A DNA stretch of 64,000 bases from DATMGU01 sp035555315. Its GTDB lineage: Bacteria; Pseudomonadota; Alphaproteobacteria; ATCC43930; CGMCC-115725. Below are positions 43,051-52,032 of the stretch, piece after piece. A model generated the notes under the pieces. It was not told where the DNA came from. It made no database searches and saw only the letters and a list, made by a program, of their open reading frames with translations. Position numbers and translations under genes: made by a program. The stretch lies in NCBI GenBank assembly GCA_035555315.1, contig DATMGU010000046.1, positions 267,881 through 331,880 of the forward strand, read 5' to 3'. Positions within the stretch are counted from its first letter, which is position 1, and every line of letters begins with the position of its first letter.

Positions 43051-43593
43051 TCAAACCCACTCAAGCGGGTGATGCGGTAGTGGCGGCAGGTCGATCCTGA
43101 TGGGGTCGCCGGGGCGCACTTCGCCGCTGGTGAGGACGATTGCCATGATACCGGCTTTGCGGATCAGCTTGCCCTGCTCGTCACGCCCCAGCACGGCGGC
43201 CATCAGGCCCGGCATGAACCGGTCCAATTGGGCGCAGGGGTTGCGCAGTCCGGTGACGCGGATCACTGCCTCGTCACCCAGGGTCAGGAGGGCACCGGTC
43301 GGCAGGGCCAGCAGATCGATGCCGCGCGTCGTGACGTTCTCGCCCATCTGCCCGGCCGAGACCGCGAAACCCCGGGCGCAAAGCTCCTCATGCAACTCGC
43401 CCTGGATCAGGTGGATCTGACGCAGATTGGGTTGGCTAGGATCGGCCGCCACGCGCGAGCGATGTTGCACCGTGACACCCAGATGCGCGTCATCCGCGAC
43501 GCCCAGGCCGGCCAACAGCCGGATGCTATCCCGCAGCGGCTTGCTGAACTCATGCGTCTTGTCGCGGCTGACCGCGGTGACGATGCCGACCAT
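43051..43593 (-). CDS. MOSC domain-containing protein
   Basis: A 180-residue single MOSC domain, the sulfur-carrier module of molybdenum cofactor sulfurase. It has the loop GQMGENVTTRGIDLLALPTGALL and the conserved Cys in VTGLRNPCAQLDRF that can carry a persulfide. Such proteins deliver sulfur to metalloenzymes or detoxify N-hydroxylated compounds. It lies 21 bp from the MAPEG gene on the same strand. Confidence 0.9.
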   Translation of the reverse strand: MVGIVTAVSRDKTHEFSKPLRDSIRLLAGLGVADDAHLGVTVQHRSRVAADPSQPNLRQIHLIQGELHEELCARGFAVSAGQMGENVTTRGIDLLALPTGALLTLGDEAVIRVTGLRNPCAQLDRFMPGLMAAVLGRDEQGKLIRKAGIMAIVLTSGEVRPGDPIRIDLPPLPHHPLEWV

Positions 43594-43614
43594 CAGCTCA
43601 CACCCGGCATCAAC

Positions 43615-44016
43615 TCATACCCGCATACCCGTCATGAACCCCAGCACCCCGATCAGCCCGCCAATGAGCAAGATCAGTGCCGCGACGCCGGAGATCATGA
43701 AGCCCGGTCCGCGGCGGGTGGCGGCGCTGTAATAGCCCAGATTGTAGAGGATCCGGCCGACCACCCAGATCAGCCCCAGCACGGCACCGATCGGTTGCGA
43801 GATGAACAGAGAGAAAATCCACAGCGATGGCAGGAACAGTACGAGCTGTTCGACGGTGTTCATCTGGACGCGCATCATCCGCTCGAAATCCGGGTTGCCG
43901 GTGGTCGCCGGCGCCACGACGCCATATTTACTACGCGCCCGGGCGACCGCCACGAAAGTCCAGCAATAGACCAGCAGCGCCAGACAAGTCACAAAGGCGG
44001 GATACAGGTGCAACAT
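43615..44016 (-). CDS. MAPEG family membrane protein
   Basis: A 133-residue, four-helix membrane protein of the eicosanoid/glutathione metabolism (MAPEG) family. FERMMRVQMNTVEQLVLFLPSLWIFS is the characteristic E-x-x-x-R/K-x2-Q-x-N segment, then IGAVLGLIWVVGRILYNLGYY. Bacterial members may act as membrane glutathione transferases. It probably forms a unit with the downstream MOSC gene. Confidence 0.9.
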   Translation of the reverse strand: MLHLYPAFVTCLALLVYCWTFVAVARARSKYGVVAPATTGNPDFERMMRVQMNTVEQLVLFLPSLWIFSLFISQPIGAVLGLIWVVGRILYNLGYYSAATRRGPGFMISGVAALILLIGGLIGVLGFMTGMRV

Positions 44017-44133
44017 AGGCGATGGGCTCCGGCTCGATGTTTTGCGACGCTTGCGGGATGGTTTTACCGCGATCCGGGTGCGGGGTCGATCCGGCGTCTT
44101 GAGGCGCCGAAAGCCTATGGATTTCAGGGACTC

Positions 44134-44958
44134 TCATCCAGTAGGGGTGGCAGGTTGGGCCACCCAGATTTGCTCGCGACCATAGGCTGGTGGGCTCTTC
44201 GCGAAATCGCTGTATTCGGCAAGGATCTCGAAGCCGGCGCGCGCCAGCAGATGCCGCATCTCCCAGCGATAGCTCCAGCGCAGGGTCAGCACGCGGTGTT
44301 CCTCGCGGATCACCGCTCCGGCGACGTCGACGACGATATAGCACCAGACATCCCGGCGGATCTGCTCGACGTGATCGAAACTCGACCGCTCCAACATCAG
44401 ATTCACCCGGTTGCCGCTGGCGGGATCGATGCCGCTCCGCCGTTCCCGAGGCTGGGCGGCGAGCGGCTGGTCGGGCAGCAGCAGATCGAGCCGTGGGGCG
44501 AATAGGTTGAGGACCAGCACGCCATCCGGCCGCAGATGCCGCCGCATCGCTGCCAAGGCTGCGAGTTGATCCTCGACCGTCAGCAGGTGCTGGAACGATC
44601 GGAACGGCACCAGCACCGCGCCGAAACGGCGGCCGAGGTCGAACCGCCGCATATCGCCCTCGACCAATGTCACCCGCGCCGCGACGTCGGCAGGTAAGCC
44701 CGCGTGCTTCGCCCGCGCGACCGCCAGCATGCCGCTGGAAAGATCGAGTCCAGTGACCGTGAGGCCGGCCCACGCCAAGGCGAAAGTCACCCGCCCGGTC
44801 CCCGACGCGCACTCCAAAACCTCGCCGCCGCCCTGCCGCGCCAGCTCGATATAGAACGCGACATCCCCCGCGATCGTCGGCTGTGGCGGATCGTTCACCG
44901 CGTCATAGGTCGCGATATGCAGGCTATCGGACGCGTAGCAGGAGGCTAGATCGGTCAT
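44134..44958 (-). CDS. class I SAM-dependent methyltransferase
   Basis: A 274-residue protein with motif I VLECASGTGRVTFALAWAG, acidic post-I VTGLDLSSGMLAVAR and the acidic LVEGDMRRFDLGRRFGAVLVPFRSFQHL. A beta-rich C-terminal part ends with a Tyr-rich RWSYRWEMRHLLARAGFEILAEYSDF. No specific substrate can be assigned. It stands between the MAPEG and pheA genes on the same strand with ~75-bp and ~117-bp gaps. Confidence 0.88.
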   Translation of the reverse strand: MTDLASCYASDSLHIATYDAVNDPPQPTIAGDVAFYIELARQGGGEVLECASGTGRVTFALAWAGLTVTGLDLSSGMLAVARAKHAGLPADVAARVTLVEGDMRRFDLGRRFGAVLVPFRSFQHLLTVEDQLAALAAMRRHLRPDGVLVLNLFAPRLDLLLPDQPLAAQPRERRSGIDPASGNRVNLMLERSSFDHVEQIRRDVWCYIVVDVAGAVIREEHRVLTLRWSYRWEMRHLLARAGFEILAEYSDFAKSPPAYGREQIWVAQPATPTG

Positions 44959-45033
44959 CGGTGGCTATCTTGTGAGAGATGTCACTGGATATGAGATTGG
45001 AGGATGTCCTTCAACTTATTCGGGGAATCGGCT

Positions 45034-45918
45034 TCAGCTGGCTGGTGCCGTCAGGGCGCGTCGGCTTGGGTGGCCGGGATAGACGCCGAGGATGGTCAGC
45101 TCCTCGGTGAAGAAGGCGAGTTCCTCGAGCGCCAGGCGCGTCGAGGTCTCGTCCGGGTGGCCTTCCACATCGGCGTAGAACTCGGTCGCGGCGAACCGGC
45201 CGGCGACCATGTAGCTTTCCAGTTTGGTCATGTTGACGCCGTTGGTGGCGAACCCGCCCAGCGCCTTATAGAGCGCCGCCGGCACGTTGCGGACACGGAA
45301 TACGAAGCTGGTCACGGTCGGCGCCTGGCCCCCGGGGGCCGGCCGGTCGGGGGTGCGCGACAGCACGACAAACCGGGTGGTGTTGTGCGCGGCGTCCTCG
45401 ATATTGGCCTTCAGCGAGACCAGGCCATAGGTCTCGCCGGCCAAGGCCGAGGCGATGGCGGCGACCCGCTTGTCGCCGGCCACGGCGATCTCCCGGGCCG
45501 ACCCCGCGGTATCCGCCGCCACCACGGCGGCGAGGCCCAGCTCCCGGATGGTGGCGCGGCATTGCGACAGTGCCTGGATATGGCTGCGCACGGTGACGAG
45601 GTCTTCCAGTCGGGCGCCGGGTACCGCCAGCAGATGATGGTGCACCGGCGCGAAATGCTCGCCGATGATGTGCAGGCCGGAGCGCGGCAGCAGGGTGTGG
45701 ACATCGGCGACTCGGCCGCCCAGTGAATTCTCGATCGGGATCATGCCGAGGGCCGCGGCGCCTGAGCGCACCGCGGCGAAGGCGTCCTCGAACACGTCGC
45801 AGGGCAGGGTGGGGCGGCCCGGAAACACTTGGCGGCAAGCCAGGTCGGAATAGGCGCCGGGGGCTCCCTGAAAGGCGATCGGGGTCGTAGTGTCAGTCAT
45901 CGTGGGCATCTCGGTCAT
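45034..45918 (-). CDS. pheA: prephenate dehydratase
   Basis: Converts prephenate to phenylpyruvate in phenylalanine synthesis. The ~294-residue protein is a stand-alone PDT domain (IAFQGAPGAYSDLACRQVFP, IPIENSLGGRVADVHTLL, NTTRFVVLSR with the catalytic Thr-Arg-Phe) plus a C-terminal ACT domain (TSFVFRVRNVPAALYKALGGFATNGVNMTKLES). GVNMTKLES indicates phenylalanine feedback inhibition. No chorismate mutase domain is fused. Three ATGs (45918, 45909, 45900) are possible; the first is used. kdsB lies just upstream, a usual alphaproteobacterial pairing. Confidence 0.93.
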   Translation of the reverse strand: MTEMPTMTDTTTPIAFQGAPGAYSDLACRQVFPGRPTLPCDVFEDAFAAVRSGAAALGMIPIENSLGGRVADVHTLLPRSGLHIIGEHFAPVHHHLLAVPGARLEDLVTVRSHIQALSQCRATIRELGLAAVVAADTAGSAREIAVAGDKRVAAIASALAGETYGLVSLKANIEDAAHNTTRFVVLSRTPDRPAPGGQAPTVTSFVFRVRNVPAALYKALGGFATNGVNMTKLESYMVAGRFAATEFYADVEGHPDETSTRLALEELAFFTEELTILGVYPGHPSRRALTAPAS

Positions 45919-45958
45919 GTGAATTTGGGGTATAGGGTCAGAGTTCGGATACAAGGGT

Positions 45959-46726
45959 CTATCGTCCTGCGGCGAGCATCTGGTTGGCTCGTGCCAAATC
46001 CTCCGGCGTGTCGACGCCGAGCGGCACGGTATCGACGCGCGCCGCGTCGATGCGCATGCCGGCCTCCAGCGCCCGCAACTGCTCCAGCCGCTCGCGCTGT
46101 TCGAGCAGGCCCGGCGCCAGCCGAACGAACCGCTCCAGGGCGGCGCGCCGATAGGTGTAGAGGCCGATATGATGCAGTAATTCGCCGGGGCCCGTCGGCA
46201 CGGCGGCGCGGCTGAAATACAGCGCCCGACCGATGCCGTTGGGATCCGCCGCGTCCTTCCAGGCGACAACCGCCTTCACCACGCTCGGCCGATCGCGTTC
46301 GGCGGGGTCGCTGATCGCGCAGACCAGGGTCGCGATATCGACCGCCGGGTCGGCCAGGGGGGCGAGCGAGCGGCGGATCAGCGCGCCCTCCAAGGTCGGC
46401 AGGTCACCCTGCACATTGACGATCGCGTCATATCGTCTGTCGGGATCGACGCGCTCGATCGCCTCGAACACCCGGTCGGAGCCGGAAGGGTGCGCCGGAT
46501 CGGTCAGGATGCCGCGCCCGCCGGCCGCCTCGACCGCTGCCAGGATCTCCGGTTCGGCGCAGGCGACGATGACCGGGCCGATCGCCGCTTCCTCGGCTCG
46601 GCGCATGACTTGGACGATCATCGGCAGGCCGCAGATATCGGCAAGCGGCTTGCCCGGCAGGCGGATCGACGCCATGCGGGCGGGAATCACGATCACGGGG
46701 TTGTGCGGGAATCCGGTATTGGTCAC
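45959..46726 (-). CDS. kdsB: 3-deoxy-manno-octulosonate cytidylyltransferase (CMP-KDO synthetase)
   Basis: Activates KDO with CTP for lipopolysaccharide inner core synthesis, showing a Gram-negative LPS-bearing cell. The 255-residue protein begins near VIVIPARMASIRLPGKPLADI and has HPSGSDRVFEAIE, IVNVQGDLPTLE and HHIGLYTYRRAALERFV. The open frame extends further, but GTG 46726 with AAGGG upstream fits homologues. It is divergent from the cytochrome c gene and upstream of pheA. Confidence 0.94.
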   Translation of the reverse strand: MTNTGFPHNPVIVIPARMASIRLPGKPLADICGLPMIVQVMRRAEEAAIGPVIVACAEPEILAAVEAAGGRGILTDPAHPSGSDRVFEAIERVDPDRRYDAIVNVQGDLPTLEGALIRRSLAPLADPAVDIATLVCAISDPAERDRPSVVKAVVAWKDAADPNGIGRALYFSRAAVPTGPGELLHHIGLYTYRRAALERFVRLAPGLLEQRERLEQLRALEAGMRIDAARVDTVPLGVDTPEDLARANQMLAAGR

Positions 46727-46908
46727 AGTTCGCCCTTGATTTTGCGTCGTTATGCCGCACGATTTCGCGCCGAGCGGAAACCTCCTATCGGCTATGGTCC
46801 ACGCGTTGTAAACCGATATGGCTATGATCGGCTCTGGAACTTCCGTTTCCGGCATGCTTTTGTCCCGCCCCGATCGCGCCGTATCGAGAACCGTCCGAAG
46901 GTTGAAGC

Positions 46909-47463
46909 ATGTCCTCGTTTGAGCTCAACAAAATCGCGGCATCCGTGCTGCTCGCCATGATCGTCGCCATGGTTACCGGCCTGATCGCTGAGGAACTCGT
47001 CCACCCGAAAAAGCTCGACCAGAACGTCTACCAGGTGGCGGGTGTCGAGGCGGGGGCCGCGCCGAAGGGCGGCGCCGCTCCGGCGGCGCCCGAGAAACCG
47101 GCGCCGCTGGGCGCGCTGCTGGCCTCGGCCGATCCGGCCGCCGGCGAAAAAGTCGCGACCAAATGCGCCGCCTGCCACAGCTTCACCAAGGGTGCGCCGG
47201 CCAAGGTCGGGCCCAATCTTTACGGCATCATCGGCGACAAGCGCGCGCATATGGATGGCTTCGCCTATTCGCCGGCGATGCAAAAGATGGGCGGCACCTG
47301 GACGCCGGAAGAGATCAGCGTGTTCATCTACAACCCGAAGGCAGATCTGCCGGGCACCAAGATGGGCTTCGCCGGCCTGCCGAAGCCGGAGGATCGGGCG
47401 AACGTCATCGCCTATCTGAACAAGAACAGCGACAATCCGATCGACCTTAGCAAGGCGCAATAG
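46909..47463 (+). CDS. membrane-anchored cytochrome c (CycM/cytochrome c552-like)
   Basis: A 184-residue class I cytochrome c with an uncleaved N-terminal anchor (IAASVLLAMIVAMVTGLIAEEL), an Ala/Pro-rich periplasmic linker (~45-75) and a single heme site CAACH at ~86-90. KVGPNLYGIIGDKR follows, and the axial Met is in the KMGFAGLPKPEDRANVIAYL segment. It should carry electrons from the bc1 complex to a terminal oxidase. The divergent pairing with kdsB-pheA is typical of alphaproteobacteria. Confidence 0.93.
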   Translation: MSSFELNKIAASVLLAMIVAMVTGLIAEELVHPKKLDQNVYQVAGVEAGAAPKGGAAPAAPEKPAPLGALLASADPAAGEKVATKCAACHSFTKGAPAKVGPNLYGIIGDKRAHMDGFAYSPAMQKMGGTWTPEEISVFIYNPKADLPGTKMGFAGLPKPEDRANVIAYLNKNSDNPIDLSKAQ

Positions 47464-47493
47464 GCAATTCCGGACAGACAAGGAACCGCCGCG

Positions 47494-48264
47494 ATGCCGT
47501 TTTCCTCCGAGGCGATCAGTCTCGCCCACCACCTGGCCGATGCCGCCGGCGATGTGGTTCGGCGCTATTTCCGCGCTTCGGTCGAGGTGATCGACAAAGC
47601 CGATGACAGTCCGGTGACGATCGCCGACCGGGAGGCCGAAGGCGTCATGCGCCGGCTGATCGAGGCGGCATTCCCGGCCCATGGCATCTTCGGCGAGGAA
47701 TACGGCGTCGAGCGTCCGGATGCGGAATTCGTCTGGGTGCTCGACCCGATCGATGGCACCAAATCCTTCATCTCCGGCGTGCCGCTGTTCGGCACCCTAA
47801 TCGCCCTTTTGCATCAGGGACGTCCGGTGCTCGGCGTCCTCGACCAGCCGATTTCACGCGAACGCTGGCTGGGGATCGACGGCCAGCCGACGACGCTGAA
47901 CGGTGCCCCGATCCGCGTCAGGCCCTGCGCCGATCTCGCCCAAGCGACGGTATATGCCACGGCGCCGGACATGTTCCGGGGACCCGACGAGGTGGCCTTC
48001 GAACGGGTCAGGGATGCCGCCAAGCTCACCCGCTATGGTGCCGATTGCTATGCCTTCGGGTTGGTGGCCGCCGGCTCCATCGACATCGTCATCGAGGCGT
48101 CTCTGAAACCCTATGATTACTGCGCCCATGTGCCGATCATCACCGGTGCCGGCGGCAGTTTGACCGATTGGCAGGGCAAGCCGCTCGGCCTTGCCTCCGA
48201 TGGTCGCGTGCTGGGCTGCGGCGACCGGCGTGTCGCCGACGCTGTCCTGGCGCTGGTCGGCTAG
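47494..48264 (+). CDS. inositol monophosphatase family protein, probably histidinol-phosphatase (HisN-type)
   Basis: A 256-residue Mg-dependent phosphatase of the IMPase fold. The metal motifs are FGEEYG, WVLDPIDGTKSFISGVPLFGTLIAL and SLKPYDYCAHVPIITGAGG. KSFISGVPLFGTLIAL and DQPISRERWLGIDG are typical of HisN histidinol-phosphatases, completing histidine synthesis in many alphaproteobacteria. Another sugar- or nucleotide-phosphatase role is possible. AAGGAA precedes the ATG. Confidence 0.85.
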   Translation: MPFSSEAISLAHHLADAAGDVVRRYFRASVEVIDKADDSPVTIADREAEGVMRRLIEAAFPAHGIFGEEYGVERPDAEFVWVLDPIDGTKSFISGVPLFGTLIALLHQGRPVLGVLDQPISRERWLGIDGQPTTLNGAPIRVRPCADLAQATVYATAPDMFRGPDEVAFERVRDAAKLTRYGADCYAFGLVAAGSIDIVIEASLKPYDYCAHVPIITGAGGSLTDWQGKPLGLASDGRVLGCGDRRVADAVLALVG

Positions 48265-48273
48265 CGGGCTCCG

Positions 48274-49203
48274 ATGGCATTGCTGTTCCGCGCGAGTGGC
48301 GAGGGAGGCGGGGAATGGGTGGCGCCGTTGCGCGCTGCTATGCCCGACGAGGATATCCGGTTCTGGCCGGATGTCGGCGATCCGGCCGAGATCGACGCGG
48401 CCCTGGTCTGGAAGCCGCCTTCCGGATGGCTGGCGACCTTGCCGAACCTCAAGGCCATCCTGTCGCTGGGCGCCGGGGTCGACCACATCCTGCAGGATAC
48501 GGCCTTGCCGGCGGGCGTGCCGATCATCCGTCTCGTCGACCCGGCCATGGCCGAGGCGATGACCGAATGGATCGTCCTGCAGGTGCTCCGCCTGCACCGA
48601 CAGGACGTCGATTACGCGGCGCAGCAGCGCGAGCGGGTCTGGCGGCGGCATGACCAGCCGCTGGCACGGGAACGCCGGATCGGCATCCTGGGGCTCGGAA
48701 CGCTCGGCTGTCATGCCGGCCAGGCCTTGCGGTCGCTTGGCTTCGATGTGGCGGGCTGGAGCCGATCGCGCAAATCGGTGCCCGACATCGCCAGCTTCGC
48801 CGGTCTCGATGAGTTGGAAAGCTTTCTGGCGCGGACCGACATCCTGGTGCTGTTGCTGCCGCTGACCGCCGATACGGATGGCCTGCTGAACTCGGTACGG
48901 CTGGCGCAATTGCCGCGCGGCGCCGGCATCGTCAACGCCGCGCGCGGCCGGCATATCGTCGATGAGGCAGTGTTGACCGCCCTGGGCAGCGGCCATATCT
49001 CGGCGGCGGTGCTCGACGTCTTCCAGCACGAGCCGCTGCCGCCGGAGCATCCCTATTGGTCGCATCCCCGGGTGGTCGTTTCGCCCCATGCGGCGGCGGC
49101 CACCGATGCCCGGTCGGCATCGGTCATCATGAGCGATACCGTGCGCCGACTGCGCAGCGGGGCCGAACTGATCGACCGCGTCGAACCCGGCACCGGTTAC
49201 TAA
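48274..49203 (+). CDS. glyoxylate/hydroxypyruvate reductase A (GhrA-like D-2-hydroxyacid dehydrogenase)
   Basis: A 309-residue NAD(P)-dependent dehydrogenase. The nucleotide motif is IGILGLGTLGCHAGQALRSLGF. Catalytic residues sit in VNAARGRHIV (Arg), LDVFQHEPLP (Glu) and VVSPHAAAAT (His). PSGWLATLPNLKAILSLGAGVDHIL and VDPAMAEAMTEWIV place it with GhrA, reducing glyoxylate and hydroxypyruvate. It starts 9 bp after the phosphatase gene. It could supply glycerate to the glycerate kinase at 9.7 kb (inference). Confidence 0.88.
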   Translation: MALLFRASGEGGGEWVAPLRAAMPDEDIRFWPDVGDPAEIDAALVWKPPSGWLATLPNLKAILSLGAGVDHILQDTALPAGVPIIRLVDPAMAEAMTEWIVLQVLRLHRQDVDYAAQQRERVWRRHDQPLARERRIGILGLGTLGCHAGQALRSLGFDVAGWSRSRKSVPDIASFAGLDELESFLARTDILVLLLPLTADTDGLLNSVRLAQLPRGAGIVNAARGRHIVDEAVLTALGSGHISAAVLDVFQHEPLPPEHPYWSHPRVVVSPHAAAATDARSASVIMSDTVRRLRSGAELIDRVEPGTGY

Positions 49204-49210
49204 GCAGGCT

Positions 49211-50413
49211 TCAACTCGCCAGCGGGCAGTGCCCCTCGCTCAAGGGGCGAAAGGCGTCTTGGGCGGGGATCGTCTGCAACAGCTCATAGTAGTCCCAGTC
49301 GGCCTTGGACGCGCTCGGTGCCTTGACCTGAAACAGATACATGTCGTGGACCGCTCGGCCATCCACGCGCAGCGTCGTGGTGCCGAACAAGGGATCCGCC
49401 ATCGGGGCTGAGCGCATCTTGGCGAGGATCGGTGCGGTTTCCTCGGTATCGACGGCGGCCATCGCCTTCAGATACTGCAGGACGGCCGAGTAGACGCCTG
49501 CCTGGTTCGCGGTCGGCATGCGTCCCTCGCGCTTGGCCGCGAACCGTTTGGCGAAGGCCCGGGTCTGGTCGTTCAGGTCCCAATAGAACGGCTCGGTCAG
49601 ATAGAGCCCTTGGGCCGCCGGTAGGCCGAGCGCGTGGACATCGGTCAGCTGCATCAACAGGGCGGCGATCGATTGATGCTGGGTGATCCCGAACTCGGCC
49701 GCCTGCTTCACCGAGTTGATGGTATCGCCGACCGCGTTCGCCAGCCCGATGATCTTGGCCTTCGAGGCCTGGGCCTGCAGCAGGTAGGATGAGAAATCCT
49801 GACTGTTCGGCGGATGGCGGACGCTGCCCAGCACCTTGCCGCCGGACGCGGTGACTGCGGCGGCGGCATCCCGTTCCAGCGACTGGCCGAAGGCATAATC
49901 GGCGGTAAGGAAGAACCAGCTGTCGCCGCCCTTTTTGACCACAGTCTTGGCGGTGCCATTGGCGAGCGCCCAGGTGTCGTAGGTCCATTGCACGGTGTTG
50001 GGCGAGCATTTCTCACCGGTCAGATCGGTGGTGCCGGGGCCGGAAGCCAGGAAGGCGGTATGTGGCGCATTGCGGACCGCTTCGGCCACCGCGAGTGCCA
50101 CTGAGGAGAACGGTACGTCGACGATCGCATCGACACTGCCTTCCTCGATCCAGCGGCGGGCGGTGGCGGCGCCGATATCGGCCTTGTTCTGATGATCGGA
50201 GAAAACGACTTTGACCGGCACGCCATTGACCTTGCCGTCGATATCCTCGACCGCCAGCTCGGCGGCCGCGACCGAACCGGCGCCGGTCGAATCCGAGGCG
50301 AAGCCGGACATGTCGGTCAAGACGCCGACCGTGATCATGCCCGATTTGACGGCGGCGTGAGCGACGCCGCTCGTCAGCATCGCCACGCAGGCGAGGATGG
50401 AAAAAAATCTCAT
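49211..50413 (-). CDS. ABC transporter substrate-binding protein, branched-chain amino acid (LivJ/type I) family
   Basis: A 400-residue periplasmic protein with signal peptide FFSILACVAMLTSGVAHAA. The body matches Peripla_BP_6: ITVGVLTDMSGFASDSTGAGSVAAAELAVEDI, VFSDHQNKADIGAATARRWIEEG and RHPPNSQDFSSYLLQAQASKAKIIGLAN. No permease or ATPase genes are adjacent. It lies 65 bp downstream of the HMG-CoA reductase gene on the same strand, so it may bind a carboxylate related to that pathway (inference). AGGGGAG precedes the ATG. Confidence 0.87.
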   Translation of the reverse strand: MRFFSILACVAMLTSGVAHAAVKSGMITVGVLTDMSGFASDSTGAGSVAAAELAVEDIDGKVNGVPVKVVFSDHQNKADIGAATARRWIEEGSVDAIVDVPFSSVALAVAEAVRNAPHTAFLASGPGTTDLTGEKCSPNTVQWTYDTWALANGTAKTVVKKGGDSWFFLTADYAFGQSLERDAAAAVTASGGKVLGSVRHPPNSQDFSSYLLQAQASKAKIIGLANAVGDTINSVKQAAEFGITQHQSIAALLMQLTDVHALGLPAAQGLYLTEPFYWDLNDQTRAFAKRFAAKREGRMPTANQAGVYSAVLQYLKAMAAVDTEETAPILAKMRSAPMADPLFGTTTLRVDGRAVHDMYLFQVKAPSASKADWDYYELLQTIPAQDAFRPLSEGHCPLAS

Positions 50414-50478
50414 GAACCGGACTCCCCTGGACGTTTCTTGGTTTCGTTTGTTGTGCCGAAAAACTTAAAACCGGGCCG

Positions 50479-51762
50479 TTACGCCGTGCTACGCAGCTTC
50501 GTCAACTCGGCCTCCGCATGATCGACCCGGATCTTGCCGTGGGCGACCAGAAGCTGAGCGATCCGATCGATTTCCGCGCCGATGGCACCCGCCATCATCG
50601 CGATGTTCTGGGCATGCAGCGCCATGTGGCCCTTTTGAATGCCGGTGGTGGCCAGGGCCTTGAGCGCGCCGAAATTCTGTGCGAGACCGACCGCCGCGAT
50701 GATGCGCGCCAGTTCCTCGGCTGTTTTGACGCCGAGCAGCTTGAGGCACGCCTTGGCCGTCGGATGGAGCTTGGTCGCCCCGCCGATCAGCCCGACCGCC
50801 ATGGGGAGCTCGATCGTGCCGGAGAGATGGCCGTCCGCCGTCACTTCCCAATCGGTGAGACTGCCATAATGGCCGTTCCGGGCGGCATAGGCATGGGCGC
50901 CGGCCTCGACCGCCCGCGTGTCGTTGCCGGTCGCGAGCACGACGGCGCTGACGCCGTTCATGACGCCCTTGTTGTGCGTGGCGGCGCGGTAAGGATCGGC
51001 GGCGGCGAATTGATAGGCGCTGATCATGCCGTCGCGCACCTCGGTGCCGCCGATAGCGTCGCAGGGCCAGGTCGCTCGCGCCCGTGCCAAGCGGCGGTCG
51101 GCGAGGTTCGACAGGATGCGCAGATAGACCCGGCCGCCCGTCCAGGCGCTGATTTCCGGGGCCAGCTTTTCAGCCATGGTGTTGACGGCGTTGGCTCCCA
51201 TGGCATCCCGTGTATCGACGATCAGGTGGGTGATGACCATCGGGCCGCCGCGCGTATCGAGGACCCTGACTTCGAGATCGCGGAAGCCGCCGCCCAACTG
51301 GACCAGGATCGGGTCGCAGGTATCGCAGATCGCCCTGATGTCGTCGCGGCGCTCCAGGATCTTGAGCCGTGCCGCGAACGGATCGTCGAGACCGACGAGC
51401 TGCACCTGGGCGATCATCAAGCTACCCGACATCGAGCCGATGAACCCGCCGCTGTCGTAGCATTGACGGGCCGAATTGCAGACCGCGGCGACGACGGAGG
51501 ATTCCTCGGTCGCCATCGGTACCAGCACATCGCGGCCGTCGACCTTCATGTTGGTCGCCACGCCGATTGGGATGCTGATGGCGGAAACCGCATTCTCGAT
51601 CAAATGGTCGATCAAATGCGGATCGACGCGGCCAAGGCTCCCGAGATGCGCCACGGTGTCGCCATCCAGATCGGCGAACCGGGCGATGATCTCCAGGCGC
51701 TCGCCCAGCGACTTCTTGTGAAATCCGGAAATACGGGAACTCGGGCCGGCGGGCATTGTCAT
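50479..51762 (-). CDS. mvaA: hydroxymethylglutaryl-CoA reductase, degradative (class II) type
   Basis: A 427-residue class II HMG-CoA reductase, cytoplasmic. Catalytic residues can be placed by family motifs: Glu in LIENAVSAISIPIGVATN, Lys in HNKGVMNG, Asp in LATGNDTRAVEAG and His in GHMALHAQNIA. The nucleotide region includes DAMGANAVNTMAE. In Pseudomonas mevalonii such an enzyme oxidises mevalonate to HMG-CoA with NAD. Alphaproteobacteria normally use the MEP route, so a catabolic role is likely, but no HMG-CoA lyase gene is nearby. The neighbours are a binding protein downstream and a divergent MocR regulator. Confidence 0.92.
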   Translation of the reverse strand: MTMPAGPSSRISGFHKKSLGERLEIIARFADLDGDTVAHLGSLGRVDPHLIDHLIENAVSAISIPIGVATNMKVDGRDVLVPMATEESSVVAAVCNSARQCYDSGGFIGSMSGSLMIAQVQLVGLDDPFAARLKILERRDDIRAICDTCDPILVQLGGGFRDLEVRVLDTRGGPMVITHLIVDTRDAMGANAVNTMAEKLAPEISAWTGGRVYLRILSNLADRRLARARATWPCDAIGGTEVRDGMISAYQFAAADPYRAATHNKGVMNGVSAVVLATGNDTRAVEAGAHAYAARNGHYGSLTDWEVTADGHLSGTIELPMAVGLIGGATKLHPTAKACLKLLGVKTAEELARIIAAVGLAQNFGALKALATTGIQKGHMALHAQNIAMMAGAIGAEIDRIAQLLVAHGKIRVDHAEAELTKLRSTA

Positions 51763-52032
51763 GGTCGCGTCTTGTCCTTGGATGGATCGGCGGCCCGAAC
51801 CGGCGTGAGTTGGTCAAGGGCCTGATTTGCTCAAGAATGGTCGGTATCGGCGGCGATTGGTCCGGGGAATCGGAGGGGGCTTCCCAGGTGACTCTCCTCC
51901 CAATGCCGCAATTCGCAGCTTTCGTTGTCGAGAATTGTGTCGCTCGTCAGCCATCATGGAAAGGGACAGTTTTCCAAACTATCGCAATCAGTGTACCAGG
52001 TTGTGATCTGGGACAATTTTGAGGAACCGCGC
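51763..52032. promoter_or_regulatory. divergent control region of mvaA and the MocR gene, with direct repeats
   Basis: GGGACARTTTT occurs at 51963-51973 and again at 52010-52020, 47 bp apart. Between them lies an imperfect inverted repeat with arms ATCGCAATC and GGTTGTGAT. MocR-type regulators are known to bind direct repeats at divergent promoters. Confidence 0.45.
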
